Shown: positions 34,468-50,588, counted from the first letter of the stretch. The stretch is 64,000 bases of DNA from an uncultured Sphingomonadales bacterium (GCA_903832325.1 CAILBC010000023.1:1-64000); one strand, 5' to 3'. The notes: generated by a model from the letters alone, not told the origin. Made by a program: numbers and translations.

Positions 34468-35534
34468 CAGGCCGGAACCAGCCGCACCGTGGCGGGCGCG
34501 ATGTTGCGTTTGACCGGCGCGAAATAGAGCCCGGCGAACGCCAGACCGGCACCGATGGTCAGGCCGATCCGCTTCACCGTGCCGATCACCCCGCCCTGGG
34601 CCCGCGCCGCGTCGATCGCCCCGGCAAGCTTGCGCAGCCGCTCCAGCCCTGCGCGAAAGCGGGGTGAATCGCTGTCGAGCACCACCGGAAACACCTGGCG
34701 GCTGATTTCCGTACAGATGTTGAACACGCGGTGGTCATATTCGGTCGGGTCCATCCCCAGCGCCTTGTGAAACGCGGGGCGGTTGTGATCGCGCACATAC
34801 ATGGTGGCATATACGGACACGAGGAAGAAACGGATCCACAGTTTGTTGACCCCGGTCAGCAGCTTGGGATCGGTGCGCAGCAGGATCGCAAAGGCTTCGC
34901 CGTGGCGAAACTCGTCATTGCACCATTGTTCGAACCGGTTGAAGATCGGGTGGAAGCGCAGTTCGGGATGCTTGGCCAGATGGCGGAAGATCGCGATGTA
35001 GCGCGCATAGCCGATCTTTTCGCTGAGATAGACCGCGTAATAGATGAATTTGGGCCGGAAATAGGTGTATTTCTTGGCCTTGGTCAGAAACCCGAGGTCG
35101 ATCCCGATGCCGGCATCTTTCAGCGTTTCGTTGATGAACCCGGCGTGGCGGCTTTCATCGCGGCTCAGCAGGCGGAACAGCTGCTTGATATCCGGATTGG
35201 TCACCCGCTTGGCAATTTCGGCGTAAAGAATGCACCCGGAAAATTCCGAGGTGAGCGAGCTGACCAGGAAATCGACGAATTCTTCGCGCAGGCCGTCGGG
35301 CAGGCTTTCGATCACGCCGTCGAACGCCTGGGTGCGCTTGAAATGCAGCTTGTTTGGATCGTTCACCATTTCCTTGATCAGCGCGTCCCATTCGCGACGC
35401 ACCGGCGAGACATCGATCCGGTCCATCGCCGCAAAATCGGTGGTGTAGAACCGCGGCGTAAGGATGGTGTCCTTGCACGCCGCCGCCAGCAGCTCGCTGT
35501 CCCGATCCGGCTTTATGGAGGAAATCGCGTTCAT
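34464..35534 (-). CDS. acsF: Magnesium-protoporphyrin IX monomethyl ester oxidative cyclase
   Basis: 356 aa. Di-iron ferritin-like enzyme that makes the fifth ring (E) of bacteriochlorophyll using O2. Metal-binding motifs visible: [14 protein letters not shown] with its Glu, RDESRHAGF (the E-x-x-H motif), and [12 protein letters not shown] further on. It is the only cyclase gene in the window; the anaerobic BchE is not present, which suggests pigment production needs oxygen. It lies in the puhC-orf97-acsF-puhE-hemA stretch with one- to four-base overlaps. C-terminal ~35 residues include a hydrophobic segment ([16 protein letters not shown]). Confidence 0.95.
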   Translation of the reverse strand: MNAISSIKPDRDSELLAAACKDTILTPRFYTTDFAAMDRIDVSPVRREWDALIKEMVNDPNKLHFKRTQAFDGVIESLPDGLREEFVDFLVSSLTSEFSGCILYAEIAKRVTNPDIKQLFRLLSRDESRHAGFINETLKDAGIGIDLGFLTKAKKYTYFRPKFIYYAVYLSEKIGYARYIAIFRHLAKHPELRFHPIFNRFEQWCNDEFRHGEAFAILLRTDPKLLTGVNKLWIRFFLVSVYATMYVRDHNRPAFHKALGMDPTEYDHRVFNICTEISRQVFPVVLDSDSPRFRAGLERLRKLAGAIDAARAQGGVIGTVKRIGLTIGAGLAFAGLYFAPVKRNIAPATVRLVPAW

Positions 35535-35827
35535 CAGAGTGTCCCGTCGCTGAAGCTGACTTCGTAGAGTTCGTTAAGTTCAAAATGGCCGGCAAACTTG
35601 GTCCACAGCCGCCCGATCAGGCCGGCGCGCTCCACTGTGGCGGTGCGTTGCAGCACGCGCCGTTCGCCAAAGTTCAGGCTGATCGGCGCGCCGTGCACGC
35701 GCACTTTGTCACCGGCGCCAACCGCCACTCCGTCGGCCAGCTCGACATGCGCGCACAGGCATTCGGTGCTGTATTCCAGCTCGATCGTGCAGCGCGTGTC
35801 GAAACGGGTGCGGCGCAGCGCGATCAT
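35534..35827 (-). CDS. Conserved photosynthesis-cluster protein between puhC and acsF (orf97)
   Basis: 97 aa from the ATG at 35825-35827, overlapping puhC by four bases and abutting acsF (one base shared). The sequence is beta-rich, with [22 protein letters not shown] and [34 protein letters not shown] (in order), ending in a [17 protein letters not shown] tail. A small gene of about this size sits at this place in many alphaproteobacterial clusters; its role is unknown. Tight linkage with acsF points to a cyclase or assembly factor, but it does not look like the BciE/Ycf54 cyclase subunits as I know them. Confidence 0.75.
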   Translation of the reverse strand: MIALRRTRFDTRCTIELEYSTECLCAHVELADGVAVGAGDKVRVHGAPISLNFGERRVLQRTATVERAGLIGRLWTKFAGHFELNELYEVSFSDGTL

Positions 35828-36306
35828 GATACCGGCCCCTGCGGCGGCAGCAGCGCCATGAAGGCAGCGCGGTTGGTCGATCCGAACGCGGTCATTTCGA
35901 TCGACCGGCCGGTCACCGTGTCGGTCAGCGACAGTTCGCCATCGGGCCACAGCGACAGCGTGAACGGCGGCTGATCGCCGATGCCGCGCATGCGCCGTTC
36001 GCGCGCCAGCCCGCGCATCACGCCGCGGATAAACCCGGTTTTCTGCCCCGGTTCGATCACCGATGCGGTAACACCGCGATCGGTATCTTCGATCAGCACG
36101 GCGCCATCGGCGCGGTCGGTAAAGCGCAAGTTGCGCGTTTCCACCGGCACGGCATGCACCGCCTGGCGCATCGCCACGGGCGAGGCCGAGGGCGGCACAT
36201 GCGCGATGCGCATCGCCGCCGTGGCGGTGAACGCAAACAGCACCAACGCCCCTGCGATGATCAGGGTGCCCTTGGGCAGCATGTCGGCGTGGCTGTGCGT
36301 GGTCAT
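35824..36306 (-). CDS. puhC: Photosynthetic complex assembly protein PuhC
   Basis: 160 aa from the ATG at 36304-36306. One N-terminal membrane span (GTLIIAGALVLFAFTATAAM) and a periplasmic domain with RNLRFTDRADGAVLIEDTDRG, FIRGVMRGLARERRMRG and SLWPDGELSLTDTVTGR, which mark the PuhC family. It helps shape the LH1-reaction-centre complex. Shares four bases with both neighbours. Confidence 0.9.
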   Translation of the reverse strand: MTTHSHADMLPKGTLIIAGALVLFAFTATAAMRIAHVPPSASPVAMRQAVHAVPVETRNLRFTDRADGAVLIEDTDRGVTASVIEPGQKTGFIRGVMRGLARERRMRGIGDQPPFTLSLWPDGELSLTDTVTGRSIEMTAFGSTNRAAFMALLPPQGPVS

Positions 36307-36941
36307 GCTTTCACCGCTTCTGCAAACGAGGGCGCCCGGTGCGGCTGGGCCGCGCGGGTGTTGGCAAGGCCGTCGGGATTGGCAGCCAGGCACGCGCGGG
36401 CAACCAGCGCCGCCACGCCCTGCGCATCGGGCACACCGCGCAGCATCGGCTGCGGGGTGATGATCTTCCACGGCCGGGCATGGGGCCACAGTGCCACCAC
36501 GCCCAGCTTGGCCGGCCCGGCAATGGTCAGCGCGATATCACCGGTGCCATCGGCGCGCTGCGCCAGATCGACCGCGCCGATCTGTGACAGCGGCAGATTG
36601 ATGCATTTGGGCACGGCAATGCCGATGCGCAGCACGATCCGGCGGTTGGTCAGCGTATAGACCGTGGAGCGGGCCGCCGCATATGCCAGCGCGTGCAAGA
36701 GCGCGAGCCCGATGAGACCAAGCGTGATGGTCATTTCCACGCCCAGATAGCCGGCATGGGCCATCACCGCATTGGCCAGCGCCCACAGCGTCAGCAGCGC
36801 GAAATAGCCGGCAACCAGCCGCGTGCTGAACGCGCCGCGGGCCAGGGCGCGCCAATCCGGCGCACCCTGCCACACAATCTCTTCGCCTGCGGGCAGATGG
36901 CCGGGAAGGCCGCGGATCGGTTCGACTTCGTACTCGGTCAC
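36303..36941 (-). CDS. puhB: Photosynthetic complex assembly protein PuhB
   Basis: 212 aa with two to three membrane spans in the first half and a bacterial PH-like domain: LPAGEEIVWQGAPDWRALA, then VYTLTNRRIVLRIGIAVPKCINLPLSQIGAVDL (the PH core, in order). PuhB aids reaction-centre assembly in Rhodobacter, possibly as a dimer that interacts with PuhE and PuhC. Overlaps puhA and puhC by four bases. Confidence 0.92.
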   Translation of the reverse strand: MTEYEVEPIRGLPGHLPAGEEIVWQGAPDWRALARGAFSTRLVAGYFALLTLWALANAVMAHAGYLGVEMTITLGLIGLALLHALAYAAARSTVYTLTNRRIVLRIGIAVPKCINLPLSQIGAVDLAQRADGTGDIALTIAGPAKLGVVALWPHARPWKIITPQPMLRGVPDAQGVAALVARACLAANPDGLANTRAAQPHRAPSFAEAVKA

Positions 36942-37714
36942 AGGATCGGCTCCTGGCGATCGGCGGTGGCATAAAGATAGCCGCCACCGAAATAGGCCTG
37001 AACGCGCTCTTCTTCATAAAGCGTGATCTGGTCGTCGGCTTCCAGACGCGGCACACCGGCGAATTGCGCGGCCTTCAGCGCATCGATCACCACGCGGCGG
37101 CGGCGGCGATCGACCGAGGCCATCATCATCGGCGCCAGCAGCGGCGCGCCTTCGCCGGCAAGCTGGATATAGCGCACCAGACGATCGGCCGTATCGATCC
37201 ACAGTCCACCGACATGGCCGGCAACCGCCCCGTCGGCACCGACCACCGGCCAGCCCGACAGATCGGCATCTTCGCGCGCGATGCTGAAACCCGCGGCCTT
37301 GGCCAGCGGGATGATCCGCGGATGGCCTTCCATATCGAGATCGGGCCGCTTGGCCCGGTTGGCCCAGGCCGCCGGGCCGACGCCATCAACCAGCGGGTTG
37401 CCGGTGGGCACATAGGGCGCGCCGCCAAACCCTTCGGTGCGGCGCGCAGCGATGTTCACCGGTTCGCGGCCTTCGGTCGGCCCCACCGGGGCAACCACGG
37501 TGCCATGGCCAAACGGCAGGCGGAACGATTTGGGCGATGCCGTGCTCAGCACGCCGCCGGGCGTGTCGATGCGGCCGCTCATTTCGTCTTCCAGCGGATA
37601 GCCTTCGCGGCGATCTTCGCGGCGCAGGTAAAACACCAGACAGATGAAAAACAGCACGAACGCCCAGAACACGAGCAGAGCGACATCGATCCCGTTGGTC
37701 AGGTTGGGATGCAT
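36938..37714 (-). CDS. puhA: Reaction centre H subunit
   Basis: 258 aa from the ATG at 37712-37714, preceded by AAGGGG. One N-terminal span (DVALLVFWAFVLFFICLVFYL) followed by YLRREDRREGYPLE and a cytoplasmic beta-rich PRC-barrel domain (YVPTGNPLVDGVGPAAWANR, GWPVVGADGAVAGHVGGLWID, RVVIDALKAAQFAGVP). It caps the L-M pair and guides protons to QB. 13 bases after lhaA. Confidence 0.96.
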   Translation of the reverse strand: MHPNLTNGIDVALLVFWAFVLFFICLVFYLRREDRREGYPLEDEMSGRIDTPGGVLSTASPKSFRLPFGHGTVVAPVGPTEGREPVNIAARRTEGFGGAPYVPTGNPLVDGVGPAAWANRAKRPDLDMEGHPRIIPLAKAAGFSIAREDADLSGWPVVGADGAVAGHVGGLWIDTADRLVRYIQLAGEGAPLLAPMMMASVDRRRRRVVIDALKAAQFAGVPRLEADDQITLYEEERVQAYFGGGYLYATADRQEPIL

Positions 37715-37727
37715 GAGATTTCCCCTT

Positions 37728-39242
37728 TCAAATCGGAAATTCGCTGAGCCCGAAGCGGGTATTGCCCGGGGCGCGCGAGCTGATGTCGCTGCGGACAAGC
37801 GGTCCGAGGGCGACAAGGGTGGCAAAAAGCAACACAATTTCAAACGCGTATACTGAAATATAGCCCGTCGAGGGCCCGGCCAGAGTCGAACCCAGACGGC
37901 CCGCCACAGCCGCTGACGAGATAAGATCGCGGGCAAAGGCGCCAATCGCGATGGCCAGGCCCGAACACGTCGCCTGCACCGCGCCCCAGGCGCCCAGCGC
38001 CAGGCCGGTGCGGCCATCCAGCGCCTCGGTATCGGAAATTGCCATGGCCGCGGTCAGCGTGCCGACCGAAAACAGCCCGCCGCCCAGCCCGATGAACGTC
38101 GCGCCCACTTCGAGCAGCAGCACCGAATGCAGCGGCCCGGCAAACAGCACGAGCAGAAACGCGCCGATCCCCGCCACGCCGCCAAAACCGGCCAGCCGGT
38201 GCGGTTCGCCGCCTTCGCCCAGGCGCCGCGCCGCATAAGCAAACCCGGCCAGCATGCCCACCGCCCACAGCGCGGTCAGCGACGTTGTCGCGCCCACCGA
38301 AAGGCCCAGGATCTGCCCGCCATAAGGTTCCAGCAGCACGTCCTGCATGGTGAAAGCCGCCGCACCCAGCCCGACCGAAACGAGCAGGCGCATCGTCTTT
38401 GGCCGGGCGATGAACACGGCCCAGACTTCGCCGAACGACGGCTGCGCTTCGATCGATCGCACGCCGCGGGGGCTGCGGGCTTCCTGTTTCCACAACGCGA
38501 CAAGGTTCAGCACCATCGTCAGCGCGGCGGCGCCCTGCACGATCTGGACCAGCTTGGTCGGCGAAAAATCGGCCAGCAGCCGCCCGATCACCAGCGCGCT
38601 GATCATCGTGCCGATCAGCAGCATGACATACAGCAGCGCAACCACGCGCGGGCGGGCATGATCCGGCGCCAGATCGGTGGCCAGCGCAAGGCCGGCCGTC
38701 TGCGTGGTGTGCATCCCCGCGCCAACCAGCAGGAACGCGGCCACCGCACCCAATTGGCCGATGACCGCCGGCCCGGTGCCGCCGCCGGTCATCACCAGCA
38801 GCGCAAAAGGCAGGATCGCCAGGCCACCGAACTGCATCAGCGTGCCAAACCAGATATAGGGCACACGCTTCCAGCCCAGCAACGAGGCGTGGTGATCGGA
38901 TTTGAACCCGATAAGCGTGCGCAGCGGCGCAAACAGCAGCGGCAGCGACACCATCACGGCCACAAGGCTGGCCGACATGCCCAGTTCGACAATCATCACC
39001 CGGTTCAGCGTACCGGTCAGCAGCACCGCCGCCATGCCCACCGACACCTGGAACAGCGACAGGCGCAGGATGCGGCCCAGCGGCAGATCGTCGGTCGCGG
39101 CATCGGCAAACGGCAGGAACCGCGTGCCCAGGCGATTCCAGAACGCGCCGGTCTTCAGGCTTTCAACTCGGCCGATGCGGGTCGCGCCGGATTGCGTGAC
39201 CCCGGGCGCAAGCGAAGCCTTCAGGGCGTGAAGGTAGCTCAT
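37728..39242 (-). CDS. lhaA: LhaA, PucC-family light-harvesting assembly transporter-like protein
   Basis: 504 aa, twelve membrane segments of the major-facilitator type. PucC/LhaA signatures: LRLSLFQVSVGMAAVLLTGTLNRVMIVELG, FAPLRTLIGFKSDHHASLLGWKRVPYIWFGTLMQFGG (in order), GMHTTQTAGLALATDLAP and FTMQDVLLEPYGG. LhaA assists LH1 assembly, perhaps by delivering bacteriochlorophyll. A second family member lies at 51602. It shares four bases with bchM. Confidence 0.93.
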   Translation of the reverse strand: MSYLHALKASLAPGVTQSGATRIGRVESLKTGAFWNRLGTRFLPFADAATDDLPLGRILRLSLFQVSVGMAAVLLTGTLNRVMIVELGMSASLVAVMVSLPLLFAPLRTLIGFKSDHHASLLGWKRVPYIWFGTLMQFGGLAILPFALLVMTGGGTGPAVIGQLGAVAAFLLVGAGMHTTQTAGLALATDLAPDHARPRVVALLYVMLLIGTMISALVIGRLLADFSPTKLVQIVQGAAALTMVLNLVALWKQEARSPRGVRSIEAQPSFGEVWAVFIARPKTMRLLVSVGLGAAAFTMQDVLLEPYGGQILGLSVGATTSLTALWAVGMLAGFAYAARRLGEGGEPHRLAGFGGVAGIGAFLLVLFAGPLHSVLLLEVGATFIGLGGGLFSVGTLTAAMAISDTEALDGRTGLALGAWGAVQATCSGLAIAIGAFARDLISSAAVAGRLGSTLAGPSTGYISVYAFEIVLLFATLVALGPLVRSDISSRAPGNTRFGLSEFPI

Positions 39243-39940
39243 CGCGTGACAACCTCCCCCATGACCACTTCAAGCGCGTGGCTGGTGTAGAAACTGGCGG
39301 AAATCCGGCGATCGCGCCCGATGCGGGCATGCGGCACAGAGCCCTGGATCATCGTGCGCAGCAACTGGTCCCGCACCGGCAGGATCGCCGGCGACTTGTC
39401 CGCGCGCGGAAACAGCCGGCCCATCCCCAGCATCGCCATCAACAGCGGCGTGCGCGGGGCAAACGTCATCGCGATCGAGGCGCGGGTGGTATCGGCAAGC
39501 CGTGCGACAACGCCGACAATATCGGCAGGCTTGTAATGGATCAGCGAATCCATCGCGACCACATGATCGAAATGGCCGAGCGCCGGATCGAGCATGTCGC
39601 CCACGCGCCAGTCGATATTGAGCCCGGCTGGCGCGCGGTCGCGCCCGATCGCGACCAGGCTGCCGGCCACGTCGATCGCCACGACTTCGGCGCCGCGCTG
39701 CGCCGCCTCGACCGCCAGCGCGCCCGTGCCGCACCCGGCATCGAGCAGGCGCACACCGCGCATGTCGGCCGGCAGCCACGACAGCAGCGTGTTGCGCATT
39801 TCGGTGCGCCCGGCGCGGACTGTGGCGCGGATGCCGCTGACCGGCGCGTCAGATGTCAGCTGTTCCCACGCTTTGGCCGCGGTGCGGTCAAAATAGGTTT
39901 CCAGGTTCCCGCGGAACCGGTCGTAGGTCGCCGTGTTCAT
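39239..39940 (-). CDS. bchM: Magnesium-protoporphyrin O-methyltransferase
   Basis: 233 aa from the ATG at 39938-39940. Class I SAM methyltransferase: RLLDAGCGTGALAVEAAQRGAEVVAIDVAG is motif I-II, then DPALGHFDHVVAMDSLIHY and the MTFAPRTPLL region. It methylates the ring-C propionate of Mg-protoporphyrin IX, the step before AcsF. Starts one base after bchL ends. Confidence 0.93.
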   Translation of the reverse strand: MNTATYDRFRGNLETYFDRTAAKAWEQLTSDAPVSGIRATVRAGRTEMRNTLLSWLPADMRGVRLLDAGCGTGALAVEAAQRGAEVVAIDVAGSLVAIGRDRAPAGLNIDWRVGDMLDPALGHFDHVVAMDSLIHYKPADIVGVVARLADTTRASIAMTFAPRTPLLMAMLGMGRLFPRADKSPAILPVRDQLLRTMIQGSVPHARIGRDRRISASFYTSHALEVVMGEVVTR

Positions 39941-39941
39941 C

Positions 39942-44531
<4,590 letters not shown>

Positions 44532-44542
<11 letters not shown>

Positions 44543-46132
44543 AATGCGCCTTCGCATCGTAGAGCGTGGCGAGCGTTATTGCGGCTATGCCCTGCTCGGC
44601 GGCATAGCGCTCGGTGTTCCGTCGTGCTTTCCCGCGCACGAAGAACGGGATTTTCTGCAGTTCCTTTTCGGCCTCGGCCGACCAGCCCGAAGGTTCTTCA
44701 ACAGGGGCGGAACCGCCTGCATCGGCGGCCCCTTCGGCAACGGCCAGCACGAGCTCCGGCTGGGCCACCGGCGCCAGCCCCGGCGCGTGGCCCGGCGCGT
44801 GGCCCGGCGCGCCATGGCCCAGGTGCGAAGCGCCTGCCGAATCGCTGAATTCGAAATCATCGCGGAACATCGTCAGCAGATGCTCCTCCAGCCCCATGAC
44901 CAGCGGATGGACCCAGGTATCGAACAGCACGTTGGCGCCTTCGAAGCCCATCTGCGGCGAATAGCGGGCGGGAAAATCCTGCACGTGGACCGGCGCCGAA
45001 ATCACCGCGCAGGGGATGCGCAGCCGCTTGGCAATGTGGCGTTCCATCTGCGTGCCCAGCACCAGTTCGGGCTGCAGCGCCTGGATCGCGGCTTCGACTT
45101 CGAGATAGTCGTCGGTGATCAGCGGTTCGACGCCATAAATCTGCGCCGCTTCGCGCAAATCGCGCGCAAATTCGCGGTTGTAGCAGCCAAGTCCGGCCAC
45201 TTCGAAACCCAGTTCGTCGCGCGCGACACGCGCCGCGGCAATCGCGTGGGTGGCATCGCCAAAGATGAACACGCGTTTGCCGGTCAGATACGTCGAATCG
45301 ACCGACCGGCTCCACCACGGCATGTTTGATGTCGCCAGCACCCCTGCCGGATCAACCCCGGCCAGCGCCGCGACTTCGGCAACGAATTCGCGCGTCGCGC
45401 CATGGCCGATCGGCACGGTGCGCACGGTTTTCTGGCCAAAATGGCGTTCCAGCCAGCGGCAGGCCGTGTCGGCGATTTCGGGATAGAGGCAGATGTTGAA
45501 ATCGGCATCGCCCAGCCGCGCCAGATCGGCCGGCGTGGCACCCAGCGGCGCGGTGACATTGATCGCAACGCCCAGCGATTCCAGCAGGCGGGTGATTTCG
45601 ATCACGTCGTCGCGGTGGCGAAAGCCCAGCGCGGTCGGGCCCAGGAGATTGGCGCGCGGTGCATCGCTGTCCTGGCGCACCCGCGCCGTCTGGCCGCCGC
45701 ACATCTTGCGCACCAGGTGATAGAACGTTTCGGCCGCGCCCCAGTTTTCCTTGCGCTGATAGCTGGGCAGTTCCAGCGGGACCACCGGAATGGGCAGCGC
45801 CATCGCCTCGATCAGCCCGGCCGGATCATCCTGGATCAGCTCGGCCGTGCACGATGCGCCCACCAGCATCGCCTGCGGGGCAAAGCGGGCATAGGCATCG
45901 CGCACTGCCTTCTGGAACAGTTCGGCAGTATCCTTGCCCAGATCGCGCGCCTGGAACGTGGTGTAAGTGACCGGCGGGCGCTTGGCGCGCCGTTCGATCA
46001 TCGTGAACAGCAGATCGGCATAAGTATCGCCCTGCGGCGCGTGCAGCACATAATGCACGCCCTCCATCGCCGTGGCGATCCGCATTGCGCCGACGTGGGG
46101 TGGGCCCTCGTATGTCCAGACGGTCAGTTGCA

Positions 46133-46133
<1 letters not shown>
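44532..46133 (-). CDS. bchB: Light-independent protochlorophyllide reductase subunit B
   Basis: 533 aa starting [20 protein letters not shown], the standard BchB opening. [14 protein letters not shown] contains the cysteine for the NB cluster and the nearby Asp that serves as its unusual fourth ligand in this family; further on [23 protein letters not shown] and the C-terminal proteobacterial BchB domain ([23 protein letters not shown]). The linker before that domain has a 12-base tandem repeat ([12 protein letters not shown]). Shares one base with bchN. Confidence 0.96.
44782..44811. repeat. 12-bp tandem repeat in the bchB linker
   Basis: GGCGCGTGGCCC twice plus a partial third unit, coding for APGH/APGH on the minus strand. 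It lies in the variable linker before the C-terminal domain, so length changes should be harmless. Confidence 0.75.
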
Positions 46134-48006
<1,873 letters not shown>

Positions 48007-48040
48007 CGCCTCTCGCCGCCCTTTCTGATTTCACCCTCGA

Positions 48041-48068
48041 AGATTAGCCCTGACAAAGAGAGTGTCAA
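48041..48068 (-). promoter_or_regulatory. Promoter of the bchF-to-hemA run
   Basis: Minus strand TTGACA (48063-48068), 16 bases, TAATCT (48041-48046), about 35 bases before the bchF start. Both hexamers are good matches to the sigma-70 type. Confidence 0.65.
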
Positions 48069-48096
48069 CAAAATTTGACGTCCAAATAATATGACA
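48063..48096. promoter_or_regulatory. Degenerate PpsR/CrtJ-like boxes upstream of bchF
   Basis: TGTCAACAAAATTTGACG (48063-48080) and CGTCCAAATAATATGACA (48079-48096) each miss one base of TGT-N12-ACA and overlap by two bases. The first covers the bchF -35 box. They also lie upstream of aerR on the other strand. Confidence 0.55.
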
Positions 48097-48223
48097 CTTT
48101 TTGCGGAAGCGGCCTGATCGGTGTTGCCAGTTGACGGCAAGAGGCATAGGCTGCGAGTCGCAGGGACCAGCAGGATGCCCGGCGCACAGACGAAATGTGT
48201 CGGTCAGGCGGGGAGAGCCGGGG

Positions 48224-49123
48224 ATGGCATCAATGAACCGGTATGAAGGCCATCCGTCTGCGAGCGACGGGTGTATTGTCGAACGGGGCTTTCCGCCCGA
48301 TGCCATGAACCTGGCCGCATTCCGGGTTCATCTCGACAGTCAATACGAACGGTCGCTGTCAAAGCTGATCGAGGGCGAAATCATTCCGCGGCTGATGGTC
48401 GCGCATGCGGACGGATCGTCGCAGCCGGCCGCCATGGTGACCGGCACGGTGATCACCCTGCAGGAAGTGGAGGCCTTTGCCCCGCTGGTCATGCAGGTAG
48501 AGGCCGACATGCTGCTCCACCATGTCGATGCCATTCTGGCACGCGGCATTACCTTTGAATCCGTACTGGTCGACCTGCTGGCACCGACCGCGCGGATGCT
48601 TGGCGTGTTCTGGGAAACCGATGCGTGCGATTTCGTCGACGTGACGATGGGCCTGTGGCGGCTTCAGGAAATCGTGCACGAAATGTCTGGCCGGTTGCGC
48701 GCCGAACACCCGGCCACGCCCGGCAGTCGCCGCGCGCTGTTTGCGTCGATGCCCGGTGATCGGCACAGTTTCGGCACGATCATGATCGATGACATATTCC
48801 GTCGCGAAGGCTGGCTGACCGAACGTCTGACAGATGCGGAAACCGCAGATTTGCTGCGCTCTGTCGAGAATGACTGGTACGACATAATCGGATTGACCGT
48901 CAGCTGCGACTGCCATATTGCGCAGATGCGCTCGACGATTGCTGCATTGCGGAGTGTTTCCAAAAACCCGCATGTCGGCGTGATGGTGGGGGGACGGATT
49001 TTTAGCGCGGATCCCGATCTCGCAGTGCATGTCGGTGCCGATGGTACGGCCGGGGATGCCAAGAGTGCGCCGAGGGTTGCAGACGAACTCGTCCGCGAAC
49101 GCGAACGGGCGCTTGCTCCATAA
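48224..49123 (+). CDS. ppaA: AerR/PpaA-type cobalamin-binding regulator (PpsR antirepressor)
   Basis: 299 aa from the ATG at 48224, with GGGGAGAG upstream. A helical N-terminal part (EGEIIPRLMVAHADG..., MLLHHVDAILARGITFESVLVDLLAPTARMLGVFWETDACDFVDVTMGLWRLQEIVHEM in order) resembles the methionine-synthase B12 cap; then a Rossmann B12-binding domain with D-R-H-S-F-G (the DxHxxG motif whose His binds cobalt), GLTVSCDCH and GVMVGGRIF. In Rhodobacter AerR/PpaA binds B12 in light and offsets CrtJ/PpsR repression. Here it lies 34 bases before ppsR on the same strand. Confidence 0.88.
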   Translation: MASMNRYEGHPSASDGCIVERGFPPDAMNLAAFRVHLDSQYERSLSKLIEGEIIPRLMVAHADGSSQPAAMVTGTVITLQEVEAFAPLVMQVEADMLLHHVDAILARGITFESVLVDLLAPTARMLGVFWETDACDFVDVTMGLWRLQEIVHEMSGRLRAEHPATPGSRRALFASMPGDRHSFGTIMIDDIFRREGWLTERLTDAETADLLRSVENDWYDIIGLTVSCDCHIAQMRSTIAALRSVSKNPHVGVMVGGRIFSADPDLAVHVGADGTAGDAKSAPRVADELVRERERALAP

Positions 49124-49157
49124 AAATTGACTTTCGTCTGGAGTGCAACGCTCGTCA

Positions 49158-50588
49158 ATGAGCCAGCATATCGCCCCTTCCCGGAACACGGTCTTCACCA
49201 CGCCAGGCACATTGCCGGGCCACCTTCCTGCGGGTGTGGCGGCCACGTTGCTGGCCGCGGTGGGCGATGTCACGTTCATTCTGTCGGAAGACGGCATGAT
49301 CATCGATGTTGCCGTTTCGCAGGGTGATCTGGCCAACCACGGCTTTGCCGACTGGGTGGGTGAACCGTGGATCGACACGATGACCATCGAAAGCCGGCCC
49401 AAGGCGACCGAAATGGTACGCGATGCCGCGGCCGCCGTGCCGCCCCGCTGGCGCCAGGTGAACCATGCGGCCGCCGGTGGCGATGTGCCGGTGCGGTACA
49501 TGGTGATGACACTGGGCGACAGCGGCCGGGTGATCGCCATCGGCCGCGACATGCGCGCGGCCGCTGCAATGCAGCAACGCCTGTTGCAGACGCAGCAATC
49601 GCTCGAACGCGATTACATCCGCCTGCGCCAGGCCGAAACCCGCTATCGTTTGCTGTTCGACATGGCCTCAGAGCCGGTGCTGATCGTCGATGGCCAGACC
49701 CGCTGCATCCGCGAAGCCAATCCGGCCGCGCATCGCCTGCTTGATGCGCGCGAGGGATCGCTGATCGGCAATCTGGCCAGCGCAGTTGTCGCCAGTGACC
49801 AGCGCGACGATCTGATTGCCTATCTGGGCGCGGCCGAAGCGACCGACGATCTTGATCCGGTGGTGCTGCGGCTGAGCGAACGGCGCGGAGAAGCGCGGTT
49901 TTCGGCGCGCCTGTTCCGCCAGTCGCGCACGCCGATGCTGATCGTGCGGATTGAACCGTCGGTGCCGATCAGCGCCGATCACCGGTTTGACACCACGCTG
50001 GGCGACGTTGTCGAACGGATGCCCGATGCCTTTGTGCTGGTCGACCGCGAACTGCGCGTGCTGACTGCCAATGCCGCCTTTGTCGAACTGGTGCAGATGC
50101 CTTCGGCCGATCGCGTTGCCGGCGCCTGGCTGGGCGCCTGGCTGGGCCGCCCCGGCATCGATCTGGAACTGATCGTCAGCCAGATGCGCGAACACGGATC
50201 GGTGCGCAATGTTTCCACGATCATGCGCGGCGCCGCCGGTGCGCAAGAGGAAATCGAGGTTTCCGGCGTGATCGCGGCGATGGATGGCAAGGACTGCTTT
50301 GGCTTTACCATCCGCAATGTCGCGCGCCGCCTGCGCGAAGTGCAGCCCGAAACGCGCGACGTTCCGCGCTCGGTCGATCAATTGACCGAACTGGTCGGGC
50401 GCATTTCGCTGAAGGAAATCGTGCGCGAAAGCACCGACATGATCGAGCGGCTGTGCATCGAGGCGGCGCTGGCCTATACTTCGGACAACCGCGCATCGGC
50501 TGCCGAAATCCTGGGTGTCAGCCGGCAAAGCCTCTATTCAAAGCTGCACCGCTATGGCCTGGCCAACCCCGCCACGGGCGACAGCTGA
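49158..50588 (+). CDS. ppsR: PpsR/CrtJ photosynthesis-gene repressor
   Basis: 476 aa from the ATG at 49158. Layout as in the family: an N-terminal PAS-like domain (VGDVTFILSEDGMIIDVAV), a glutamine-rich linker helix (AMQQRLLQTQQSLERDY), PAS1 (RYRLLFDMASEPVLIVDG), PAS2 (VVERMPDAFVLVDRELRVLTANAAF) and a C-terminal Fis-type HTH (NRASAAEILGVSRQSLYSKLHRYGL). Cys433 lies just before the HTH (RLCIEAALAY), where the redox-active cysteine of CrtJ is found. It represses bch/crt/puf genes by binding TGT-N12-ACA pairs, several of which occur in this window. A 12-base duplication (GAWL twice, 50121-50144) lies in PAS2. Confidence 0.93.
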   Translation: MSQHIAPSRNTVFTTPGTLPGHLPAGVAATLLAAVGDVTFILSEDGMIIDVAVSQGDLANHGFADWVGEPWIDTMTIESRPKATEMVRDAAAAVPPRWRQVNHAAAGGDVPVRYMVMTLGDSGRVIAIGRDMRAAAAMQQRLLQTQQSLERDYIRLRQAETRYRLLFDMASEPVLIVDGQTRCIREANPAAHRLLDAREGSLIGNLASAVVASDQRDDLIAYLGAAEATDDLDPVVLRLSERRGEARFSARLFRQSRTPMLIVRIEPSVPISADHRFDTTLGDVVERMPDAFVLVDRELRVLTANAAFVELVQMPSADRVAGAWLGAWLGRPGIDLELIVSQMREHGSVRNVSTIMRGAAGAQEEIEVSGVIAAMDGKDCFGFTIRNVARRLREVQPETRDVPRSVDQLTELVGRISLKEIVRESTDMIERLCIEAALAYTSDNRASAAEILGVSRQSLYSKLHRYGLANPATGDS

